NCBI GenBank assembly: GCA_002309875.1
Contig: DBYM01000068.1
Span: 5,022 to 14,626 of the forward strand
Length of the DNA: 9,605 bases
Direction: 5' to 3'
Origin: Cyanobacteria bacterium UBA1186
GTDB taxonomy: Bacteria; Cyanobacteriota; Vampirovibrionia; Gastranaerophilales; Gastranaerophilaceae
The notes beneath the pieces were generated by a model. The model made no database searches and was not told the DNA's origin. It saw only the letters and a program-made list of their open reading frames with translations. Made by a program: the position numbers and the translations under genes. This document shows, piece after piece, positions 1 through 5,477 of this stretch; position 1 is the stretch's first letter; each line of letters starts with the position of its first letter.

Positions 1-1573
1 AAATTAATTCTTCCTTGGTTGAAACTCTTACGGCAACAAGGTCATAGGCTTCGGCAATCTTGGTAAAATCGGGGTTTGTCATTTTTACCTGATAAAGGTT
101 GTTGTAGATTTTTTCCTGCATCTGACGCACCATGCCGAGATAACTGTTGTTCATTATAATTATTTTTATCGGGATATTGTGTTCCCTGCAGGTTGCAAGT
201 TCCTGCAAATTCATCTGAAAAGAGCCGTCACCGGTAATATTCAGGACGAGAGAGTTCGGGTTTGCAAGTTGTGCGCCTATTGCGGCGGGAAGCCCGAAGC
301 CCATAGTGCCTAAACCGCCCGAAGTTATGAACTTTTTCGGCTTGTTGAAGTTGAAATACTGTGCCGTAAGCATTTGATGCTGTCCTACATCGGTTACGAC
401 AACAGGGTTTAAGTCTTTTGTGTATTCATATATTGTTTCAAGCACGTTTGAAGAATGCAGAGTGCTTGAAGAAGATTGTTTTTGGATATTTTCTTCTTTA
501 AATACTTTTATTCTTTCGTGCCATTCATTATATTGCGGTGTGTTGTTAAGTTTGTACAAAAACCCTTCAAGGAACAAATTTGCGTCCGACGGGATTTCCA
601 AATCAAAATTCTGATAAATTTGTTTGAGGTTTACGCTCACGATTTTTGCCTTTTTACCGAAATCTATCCGCTTGCAGGTTGAGCGGTCAGAAAAACTTAC
701 TCCTAGTGCGAGGATAAAGTCGGCGCTGTTCAGTGCCGTGTTAGCGAGGTATGAGCCGTTAATTCCGACCATTCCGAGATAATTTTTATCTTTCGAGGGG
801 AAAATACCTATACCCATAAGAGTGGATATTACGGGTATTTTGGTTTTGGAAACGAGTTTTTTTATGTTTGCCGAAGCCCCTGTTGCACCGCCTCCAATCA
901 GGATTAGCGGTGATTTTGAGTTAAACATAAGTTTGATTGCTTTGTCTAAATCAGAATCTTTTATCGGTAATTTTTTCTTTTTGTGTAAATTTTTTGTTAT
1001 TTTTGGTGAATATTTTGCTTCAAGAACATTTCTCGGGAGGGCAACAATTACGGGTCCTTTGCCGTCTGAATTTGCGACTTCAAACGCTTCCTTGACCACT
1101 TGTTTGATATCGTCTTTTGAAGTTACCGTAAACCCTTTTTTGGAGCAGGTTTTGGTCATTGATAAAATATCCACTTTCTGGAAAATCTTGCCCTTGTTGT
1201 TGCTTGCGGGGACATCTCCTGCGAGGATTACTAATGGAGTTGAATCGGCATAAGCATTTGCAATTCCCGTTATGGTGTTTGTAAATCCGGGGCCTGAGGT
1301 TACAAGCACGACGCCCGTTTTTCCGCTCACTCTTGCATAACCTTCTGCTGCGTGGACTGCGGCCTGTTCGTGTCTTACGAGAATATGGCGGATATTTTCC
1401 GCAAACGAAAGTTCGTTATAGATACTTACGACTGATGCTCCGGGGTAGCCGAAAACGGTATCGACACCAAGTTCCTGCAGGGTTTCAACAAGCGCCTGCG
1501 CAGAAGTGCCGGAGGTCTTTGATAAGACTTCGCTTTCTTTTATGATATTATCCCTAACCAACAGATTCGTCAT
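1..1573 (-). CDS. ilvB: Acetolactate synthase large subunit, partial (C-terminus outside window)
   Basis: Thiamine diphosphate (TPP) enzyme that joins two pyruvates to acetolactate (valine/leucine route), or pyruvate plus 2-ketobutyrate (isoleucine route); cytoplasmic. My reading of the reverse strand gives 524 residues from the ATG at 1573-1571; the family is about 550-590, so roughly the last 40-60 are missing. Seen: the TPP-activating Glu69 in RHEQAA, FQ at 131-132, TDVGQHQM at 394-401, GTMGFGLPAA at 422-431, and the TPP/Mg motif GDGS (448-451) with Asn476. These C-terminal blocks are closely like IlvB/IlvI. Several usual positions differ: GDVP (119-122) for GQVP, FSDR (294-297) for FDDR, and Met485 where RQWQ has Trp. 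No ilvN or ilvC is visible; they could lie beyond the left edge. The start has no Shine-Dalgarno but sits just after a -10 box. A related TPP enzyme with another substrate is possible but less likely. Confidence 0.92.
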   Translation of the reverse strand, partial: MTNLLVRDNIIKESEVLSKTSGTSAQALVETLQELGVDTVFGYPGASVVSIYNELSFAENIRHILVRHEQAAVHAAEGYARVSGKTGVVLVTSGPGFTNTITGIANAYADSTPLVILAGDVPASNNKGKIFQKVDILSMTKTCSKKGFTVTSKDDIKQVVKEAFEVANSDGKGPVIVALPRNVLEAKYSPKITKNLHKKKKLPIKDSDLDKAIKLMFNSKSPLILIGGGATGASANIKKLVSKTKIPVISTLMGIGIFPSKDKNYLGMVGINGSYLANTALNSADFILALGVSFSDRSTCKRIDFGKKAKIVSVNLKQIYQNFDLEIPSDANLFLEGFLYKLNNTPQYNEWHERIKVFKEENIQKQSSSSTLHSSNVLETIYEYTKDLNPVVVTDVGQHQMLTAQYFNFNKPKKFITSGGLGTMGFGLPAAIGAQLANPNSLVLNITGDGSFQMNLQELATCREHNIPIKIIIMNNSYLGMVRQMQEKIYNNLYQVKMTNPDFTKIAEAYDLVAVRVSTKEELI

Positions 1574-1582
1574 AGTATTGTT

Positions 1583-1588
1583 ATTATA
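1583..1588 (-). promoter_or_regulatory. -10 box of the acetolactate synthase gene, 9 bases before its ATG
   Basis: Perfect TATAAT on the minus strand, inside TATATAATAAC. Transcription would begin about 6-8 bases downstream, leaving a leader of only a few bases before the ATG at 1573. No purine-rich Shine-Dalgarno lies between. No good -35 is seen at 16-18 bases; TTGAGC at 1598-1603 is too close. The promoter call rests on the -10 alone. Confidence 0.5.
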
Positions 1589-1663
1589 TAACAAAATGCT
1601 CAAGAATACTTGATTTACTTTCGTGTTTACTGTAACATAGATTTGCTCTTTGTCGAAATAGAT

Positions 1664-1713
1664 GCAGCAGGTACACTGCGAGGAACGATTAAGTATCGTT
1701 CGAGGAGAGGCAG
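1664..1713. repeat. Nested inverted repeat in the ilvB/tRNA-Pro gap
   Basis: GAACGAT (1683-1689) and ATCGTTC (1695-1701) form a perfect 7-bp stem with a 5-base loop. Outside it CTGC (1676-1679) can pair with GCAG (1710-1713). The same CTGC can instead pair with GCAG at 1664-1667, so two folds compete. There is no T-run after it on either strand, so it is not an intrinsic terminator. It lies upstream of the likely ilvB start site and of the tRNA promoter, so it could be an operator, an untranscribed palindrome or part of a small RNA. I recognise no known RNA family. Confidence 0.4.
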
Positions 1714-1739
1714 CACTTAACTGTAAATGAGTTTGAAAA

Positions 1740-1769
1740 TTGAATAAATATATTTGTGGTAAATATTAT
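1740..1769 (+). promoter_or_regulatory. Probable promoter of tRNA-Pro
   Basis: TTGAAT (1740-1745), an 18-base spacer and TATTAT (1764-1769) would start transcription near 1776, about 13 bases before the mature tRNA. An alternative pair is TTGTGG (1754-1759) with TAATAT (1776-1781), which would start almost exactly at the tRNA 5' end. The region is so AT-rich that the choice between them is not secure. Confidence 0.4.
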
Positions 1770-1785
1770 AGACTGTAATATTTAC
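1759..1785. repeat. Perfect 10-bp AT-rich palindrome in front of tRNA-Pro
   Basis: GTAAATATTA (1759-1768) and TAATATTTAC (1776-1785) are exact reverse complements separated by 7 bases. The palindrome ends 3 bases before the tRNA and covers both candidate -10 boxes, which is where an operator would lie. It could equally form a hairpin in the tRNA 5' leader. Confidence 0.55.
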
Positions 1786-1788
1786 TCT

Positions 1789-1865
1789 CGGGATGTAGCG
1801 CAGCTTGGTAGCGCACTTCGCTTGGGACGAAGGGGTCGCACGTTCGAATCGTGTCATCCCGACCA
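1789..1865 (+). tRNA. tRNA-Pro (anticodon TGG), CCA encoded
   Basis: The full cloverleaf can be folded by eye. The 7-bp acceptor stem is CGGGATG (1789-1795) with CATCCCG (1855-1861), discriminator A at 1862 and genomic CCA at 1863-1865. The D stem is GCGC/GCGC with GG in the loop. The anticodon stem is CTTCG/CGAAG around the loop CTTGGGA, giving anticodon TGG followed by G37, as usual for proline tRNAs. The T stem GCACG/CGTGT, with one G-T pair, encloses TTCGAAT. It reads CCA and, through wobble, probably other proline codons. It stands alone between its own promoter region and a terminator. The D-loop has T residues at the usual dihydrouridine sites (17 and 20), possible targets of the Dus enzyme encoded at 5467. 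Confidence 0.97.
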
Positions 1866-1868
1866 TTT

Positions 1869-1899
1869 AAAAGGCTCGCAGAAATGCGGGTCTTTTTTT
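1869..1899 (+). terminator. Rho-independent terminator of tRNA-Pro
   Basis: AAAAGGCTCGCA, a GAAA loop and TGCGGGTCTTTT form a stem of up to 12 bp including two G-T pairs, ending in a run of seven T (1893-1899). It begins 4 bases after the CCA end, which makes tRNA-Pro a single-gene transcript and isolates the permease downstream. Confidence 0.85.
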
Positions 1900-1915
1900 A
1901 TCGTGGGGTTGCACG

Positions 1916-1921
1916 TATAAT
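1916..1921 (+). promoter_or_regulatory. -10 box of the ABC permease gene, 7 bases before its ATG
   Basis: Perfect TATAAT, with AGTTTCT between it and the ATG at 1929. The start site would fall on or next to the A of the ATG. There is no Shine-Dalgarno. The -35 position lies in the T-run of the tRNA terminator and shows no consensus. Confidence 0.5.
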
Positions 1922-1928
1922 AGTTTCT

Positions 1929-2735
1929 ATGAAGAAAGTTTTTTTGTATGTAATTTTGATTTTGATTGCGCTTTCTATGCTGCTGCCTTTCTTTGCAATG
2001 TTTTTGATTTCGCTGAGCGGGGACGAGAGTATTTTTACGGACTACAAAAATATAAATCTTTCTTTTTGCGCATACAAAAATGTTTTTGTTTCGATTCCCG
2101 TTATTAAATATTTTTTAAACAGCCTGATTGTAGCGCTTGGGACGACATTGGGCCAGGTTTTCGTTGCTGCTCTTGCGGGTTACGGATTTGCGAGGGTTAA
2201 GTTCAGGGGCTCTGAGGTTTTGTTTTTCATAATAATTCTGACAATGATGGTGCCATCTCAGGTAAACATTGTTCCGTTATTCTGGCTTATGAGCAAGTTA
2301 GGCTGGATAAACACTTATCAGGCGTTGATTGTTCCGGGATTTTTCGGAGGATTTGGTGTATTTTTGATGAGGCAGTATTTCCTGAGTTTTTCGCAGGAAC
2401 TTGAAGATGCATCAAGGCTTGACGGGTGCAATGCTCTTCAGACGTTTTTCAGAATCGCTTTACCCTGTGCGGTGCCGGCTCTTGCTACGCTCGGGGTTTT
2501 CACTTTTGTTACGACGTGGAACAGTTTTATGTGGCCTTTGATTGTGACGAATACGGATAACATGCGCACGCTTGCGGTCGGGCTTACGGTTTTCAAAGGC
2601 TCGTTCAGAGAGATTACGATGTGGGGTGAATTAATGGCATGTGCGTGTATTTGTTCTGTCCCTGTTATAATCGTATTTTTAATCGGGAAGAAATATCTCA
2701 TCAACAACCCGGGCGAGGGCGCATTAAAAGAGTAA
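1929..2735 (+). CDS. Carbohydrate ABC transporter permease, MalG/CUT1 type
   Basis: Inner-membrane channel subunit of an ABC sugar importer (binding-protein-dependent transport family). The 268 residues match the usual 270-300. About six membrane segments are visible, near 5-27, 62-87, 97-118, 128-150, 182-205 and 234-252. The EAA loop that docks on the ATPase lies at 159-183, starting EDASRLDG and ending with IALP and the following P. The reading frame is open further upstream to 1851, but that stretch is tRNA-Pro and its terminator; Met at 1929 opens directly on the first hydrophobic helix, so I chose it. No solute-binding protein, second permease (MalF type) or ATPase is in the window, so the subunit must work with partners encoded elsewhere. 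The substrate cannot be read from this subunit; a sugar or sugar-like compound is inferred from the family. Confidence 0.9.
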   Translation: MKKVFLYVILILIALSMLLPFFAMFLISLSGDESIFTDYKNINLSFCAYKNVFVSIPVIKYFLNSLIVALGTTLGQVFVAALAGYGFARVKFRGSEVLFFIIILTMMVPSQVNIVPLFWLMSKLGWINTYQALIVPGFFGGFGVFLMRQYFLSFSQELEDASRLDGCNALQTFFRIALPCAVPALATLGVFTFVTTWNSFMWPLIVTNTDNMRTLAVGLTVFKGSFREITMWGELMACACICSVPVIIVFLIGKKYLINNPGEGALKE

Positions 2736-2755
2736 TATATTTTAGATATACTCTT
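2728..2755. repeat. Inverted repeat over the permease stop codon
   Basis: AAGAGTA (2728-2734) and TACTCTT (2749-2755) are perfect reverse complements, and ATAT pairs extend the stem past a bulge. It covers the permease stop and touches the -35 box of the next gene. With no T-run after it, it is at best a weak terminator or 3'-end stabiliser; an operator for the small DNA-binding protein is another possibility. Confidence 0.3.
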
Positions 2756-2798
2756 GAAATAAACCATTGATATGTTATAATGGCAATGTTACGGAGGG
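2754..2798 (+). promoter_or_regulatory. Promoter and ribosome binding site of the ribbon-helix-helix gene
   Basis: TTGAAA (2754-2759), a 16-base spacer and TATAAT (2776-2781), preceded by TGT (an extended -10), make the best promoter in the window. Transcription should start near 2788. GGAGGG (2793-2798) lies only 3 bases before the ATG at 2802, a strong but closely spaced Shine-Dalgarno, giving a leader of about 14 bases. Confidence 0.7.
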
Positions 2799-2801
2799 AA
2801 T

Positions 2802-2990
2802 ATGGCTAGAGTTTTAATATCGATGTCGAATGATTTTTTAAGCAGAGTTGACAGTATTGCAAATTCTGAACAAAGAACGAGAAGCGAACTTATCAGAGAA
2901 GCATTGCGTGTCTATATCAAGCGCAACAAGATTTCTAACAACCGTAAAGCGGAAGAAAACGCAACCCTCCTTACGGAATTATTGGGTTAA
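2802..2990 (+). CDS. Small ribbon-helix-helix (CopG/Arc type) DNA-binding protein
   Basis: 62 residues. Residues 2-8 (RVLISMS) form the beta strand that would enter the DNA major groove as a dimer. Residues 9-22 are the first helix, followed by a turn containing the typical TRSELIREAL motif (about 26-35) and a second helix to about 43. The tail, 44-62, is polar and ends in a short leucine-rich segment. Such proteins are repressors, often of their own promoter, and many are antitoxins or plasmid copy-number regulators. No toxin-like gene follows: the next 348 bases are non-coding. I therefore call it an orphan regulator of unknown target. The palindrome overlapping its own -35 is a candidate site for autoregulation, by inference only. 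Confidence 0.85.
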   Translation: MARVLISMSNDFLSRVDSIANSEQRTRSELIREALRVYIKRNKISNNRKAEENATLLTELLG

Positions 2991-3020
2991 AAATTTTCCC
3001 GATACCAAATATCCCAAATC

Positions 3021-3136
3021 ACATGTTGGCATGCTTTTCAGCCTGCATGTAAATTTTTGTAACAATTTTTTTGGAGCATGTACCATGATTTTGAGATTTT
3101 TGATAGCATGCAAAGTATCAACTATCCCCAAATCTC
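3021..3136 (+). ncRNA. Possible structured 3' UTR or small RNA ahead of a terminator
   Basis: ACATG (3021-3025) pairs with CATGT (3046-3050), with GGC/GCC (3028-3030, 3041-3043) inside. GAGATTT (3093-3099) pairs with AAATCTC (3130-3136) around a TGATA/TATCA hairpin (3101-3105, 3116-3120). GCATGC or GCATGT occurs at 3029, 3045, 3076 and 3106. Together with the terminator at 3167 this could be the 3' UTR of the ribbon-helix-helix mRNA or a processed small RNA. I see no clear separate promoter and recognise no RNA family. Confidence 0.3.
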
Positions 3137-3166
3137 CTCCCAAAATTATTAGAGAAAAATACTTAT

Positions 3167-3195
3167 ACTGGCTTCAAGAAAGTCAGTTTTTTTTT
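3167..3195 (+). terminator. Strong rho-independent terminator after the ribbon-helix-helix gene
   Basis: ACTGGCTT (3167-3174) pairs with AAGTCAGT (3180-3187) over 8 bp including one G-T pair, with loop CAAGA, followed by nine T (3187-3195). It ends the transcript of the ribbon-helix-helix gene and separates it from the TPR gene. Confidence 0.85.
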
Positions 3196-3212
3196 GCGCC
3201 GAGTGGCGCAAA
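3193..3212. repeat. Perfect 8-bp GC-rich hairpin abutting the terminator T-run
   Basis: TTTGCGCC (3193-3200), a GAGT loop and GGCGCAAA (3205-3212) form a perfect stem that shares its first three T with the terminator tail. It lacks its own long T-run on either strand. It may be a backup terminator element or RNA end protector. Confidence 0.5.
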
Positions 3213-3326
3213 TTTATGTACGGAATGAATGAAGCAGGCTCAGGACAGGCATGAGCGGAGGGTAACATTTTATATTCCTCATTCGGCTATTCCCTATGGC
3301 AAGTATATATTTTTTCAATCTTGTAG

Positions 3327-3332
3327 TAAAAT
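3327..3332 (+). promoter_or_regulatory. -10 box of the TPR gene, 6 bases before its ATG
   Basis: TAAAAT (3327-3332) with GTTGTT between it and the ATG at 3339 would put the start site on the ATG itself. No Shine-Dalgarno is present in the preceding 30 bases and no clear -35 is seen. One mismatch to consensus. Confidence 0.4.
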
Positions 3333-3338
3333 GTTGTT

Positions 3339-5477
3339 ATGAAAAGAAGAATTTTAGGGACTGCTTGTTTATTATGTTTAAGTGTTTCGTTATCGGTACA
3401 ACCGGTATTTAGTTCATCTACGGATTTGTTTGCGAAATACTTTGATGCTGCGCAGGTTTATTTGGCTCAGGGACAGTATTCTTCGGCAATCGTTGAATTC
3501 AGAAAGGCTCTGAGAATTAATTATCTCGACAATTCTGCGAGAATCGGGCTTATAAATTCTTATCTTTCAAGAGCGGCTTATTATGCAAATCAGGAGAAGA
3601 ATTACGAAAAATCGGCAAATGATTTCAGAAGCGCATTATTTTATTTAAGAATGTATCCGACGAAAGATCAGACGGTTGCGAACGCAGCGAGCATGATAGC
3701 ATCGGCGAACGAAAATCTTAATCAGTGCCTGAAGGTTACGGGTTTTGACACAACTCCTTCAAACAGGTACAAAAAGGCTGAGGAACTGAGGGCTATGGGG
3801 AATTTTTCGGCGGCGGCTTATGAATTTATGAAATCTGCCGAAAACACAAGTCTTGCTTCCAATGCAAATGCTCAGATTGCAGATTTGATGAAACTTTTGG
3901 GGAACGAGCCCCGTTCGGCCGATTATTACAAAGAGGCTTTGGATTTAAACAAAAACGACGGTCTTTTGCGTATGAAATATGCAAGGACTTTGGATAAACT
4001 CGGACGTTATGATGATGCCGTTGTTGAATATAATGCGGCGCTTGCGAACAGCAAAGGCGATATGGAAGTTCTTTACGCTTTGGAAAGAATTTATCTTAAA
4101 AAACTTGCTGTTACGCCTTCAGATGCCGAACTTAATGCAAATATCGGTGCTATAAAACAGGCGCAGGGCGATTTTGCAGGTGCTTTGAGTTATTACAGCA
4201 AGGCGGAGCAGATAAATCCGAATAACGTAAATACAAGATTGAATGTCGGGACTTTGTATCAGCAGAAGAAGGAATACCAAAAAGCAATCAAGGCTTATGA
4301 TTCCGTTTTGACTCTGTATCCCGACAATGTTCAGGCAAACTTGTACAAGGCGCAGGCTTTGAATGAAATGGGCGATAAGAAAGGTGCTTTGGCTCTTTAT
4401 AAAAAGGTGCTTTCTCTTGAGCCTTCCAATCAGGCGGCAAAAGACGAAATTGTTTTGGTTATGCAGGACGCAATGTCACCTCAGGAATTTATAACTTATC
4501 TGAGCCAAAATGCCGATAACAAGATGATGCAGACCATGCTTTACGATTATGCATACAAACTTCATAAGGAAAACAAGACGAAAGATGCGGTTACGGCATA
4601 TAAAGCGGTTATTAATTCAAATCCGTCAAACCCTGATGCTTATGTAAATCTGGCGATTTGTTATGCGTCTATGAATGATTATAAGAATGCTCAGAGCATT
4701 TTGAAGACTGCAAAATCAAAATTCCCCGATAATAAAACGGTTCTGAAAACGCTGAAAGAGGTTGAGGCGGATTCTGTATCAACGGTTTTGGCGGCAGCAT
4801 CTTCAAGTTATGAAAATAAAGATTACAAAAAGGCATTGAGCGAATATCTTGCAGTTGATCCTGCGACGGAAACCTCGTTAATCGGTGCGGCGGCTTGCGA
4901 ACAGGCAATGGAAAACTACGACAAGGCAATAGAATATTATAAAAAGGCGGCGGTTATTAATCCCAAGAATGCGGAAATATTCTATTATATCGGTTATTTG
5001 TATTCCGAACAGCAGAAATGGACCGATGCCGAGAGTTATCTGAGAAAATCGGTTGCTCTCAATCCCGAAACCGAGGCTAAGACGCTTTTGCCTTATGTAA
5101 TGCAGAATTTGTCACTTGCCGATTTGAACGACGGTATAAAATTCTTTGAAAAGAGCGATTACACGTCGGCTTTGGGCAAGTTTAACGATGTCCTGAAAAA
5201 AGAGGAAAACAATCCTTATGCATATTATTACAGGGCATTGATTTACGATGAGCAAAAGAATCCTAAATCAGCCATAAACGATTATCTGAGCCTGTTAAAG
5301 ATTTCGAAAGATTTTCCGTTAGCAAACTATATGCTTGCGGTTGATTATGATGGTTTGGAAAATTATAAAGAAGCGTATAAGTATTACAACGAATTTATTG
5401 CGAATTATTCGTCCGATGATGAATACTTTAAGTATGCAAAATCCAGAGCGGAAGAACTAAAACCATATGTTAATTAA
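3339..5477 (+). CDS. Exported tetratricopeptide-repeat (TPR) protein
   Basis: 712 residues. The N-terminus has KRR, a hydrophobic stretch to about 20 and a small-residue region near 23-27, a Sec signal peptide; I see no good lipobox, so the product is probably periplasmic or surface-exposed rather than a lipoprotein. Nearly all the rest is TPR helices of about 34 residues with the usual Gly8, Ala20 and Pro32 pattern. Clear units lie near 33-66, 209-241, 264-296, 298-330, 331-364, 400-432, 433-465, 511-543, 546-577 and 627-660, with weaker ones between, about 13 in all. No enzymatic domain is visible, so the role is presumably a scaffold binding other envelope proteins; partners cannot be named. 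Start chosen because it yields the signal peptide. Its last 11 bases overlap the start of dus, so the two are probably cotranscribed. Confidence 0.88.
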   Translation: MKRRILGTACLLCLSVSLSVQPVFSSSTDLFAKYFDAAQVYLAQGQYSSAIVEFRKALRINYLDNSARIGLINSYLSRAAYYANQEKNYEKSANDFRSALFYLRMYPTKDQTVANAASMIASANENLNQCLKVTGFDTTPSNRYKKAEELRAMGNFSAAAYEFMKSAENTSLASNANAQIADLMKLLGNEPRSADYYKEALDLNKNDGLLRMKYARTLDKLGRYDDAVVEYNAALANSKGDMEVLYALERIYLKKLAVTPSDAELNANIGAIKQAQGDFAGALSYYSKAEQINPNNVNTRLNVGTLYQQKKEYQKAIKAYDSVLTLYPDNVQANLYKAQALNEMGDKKGALALYKKVLSLEPSNQAAKDEIVLVMQDAMSPQEFITYLSQNADNKMMQTMLYDYAYKLHKENKTKDAVTAYKAVINSNPSNPDAYVNLAICYASMNDYKNAQSILKTAKSKFPDNKTVLKTLKEVEADSVSTVLAAASSSYENKDYKKALSEYLAVDPATETSLIGAAACEQAMENYDKAIEYYKKAAVINPKNAEIFYYIGYLYSEQQKWTDAESYLRKSVALNPETEAKTLLPYVMQNLSLADLNDGIKFFEKSDYTSALGKFNDVLKKEENNPYAYYYRALIYDEQKNPKSAINDYLSLLKISKDFPLANYMLAVDYDGLENYKEAYKYYNEFIANYSSDDEYFKYAKSRAEELKPYVN

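Larger units (their letters stand above)
2991..3338 (+). other. 348-base non-coding gap with structured elements
   Basis: No convincing gene is present on either strand. The open frame entering from the ribbon-helix-helix gene runs through a terminator and has no family resemblance. The gap holds, in order: a region of repeated GCATG words and stems (3021-3136), an intrinsic terminator (3167-3195), a GC-rich hairpin (3193-3212), a stretch with weak inverted repeats (GAATGA 3223-3228 with TCATTC 3279-3284; GCTCA 3238-3242 with TGAGC 3252-3256), and the -10 box of the TPR gene. CGGAGGG at 3256-3262 repeats the ribosome-binding heptamer at 2792-2798 but no start codon follows at a usable distance. 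Confidence 0.6.

Noticed and set aside
822..1253. 143-codon open frame on the plus strand
   Set aside because: Lies wholly antisense to conserved acetolactate synthase motifs and has no family resemblance; shadow of that gene.
1574..1740. T-box, attenuator or other known riboswitch for ilvB
   Set aside because: No T-box AGGGTGG-type core, no leader peptide with branched-chain codons, no terminator before the start, and the best -10 is downstream of the structures.
1789..1899. tRNA-Pro as an integration site for a mobile island
   Set aside because: No integrase and no repeated copy of the tRNA 3' end in the window; the flanking genes are housekeeping-type.
1851..1928. In-frame N-terminal extension of the ABC permease
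   Set aside because: It would translate the tRNA-Pro 3' end and its terminator; the ATG at 1929 gives a normal first membrane helix and length.
2848..3228. 126-codon open frame continuing past the ribbon-helix-helix gene, as a possible toxin partner
   Set aside because: Its first part overlaps the ribbon-helix-helix gene out of frame, its last part crosses the terminator and hairpin at 3167-3212, and it has no toxin-like motif.
3331..3342. ATG TTG TTA TGA mini-frame overlapping the TPR start
   Set aside because: It overlaps the -10 box itself, so it would not be in the transcript if the predicted start site is right.
3296..3409. Short open frame of 37 codons starting ATGGCAAGT
   Set aside because: No ribosome site at a usable distance and it overlaps the TPR signal-peptide region in another frame.
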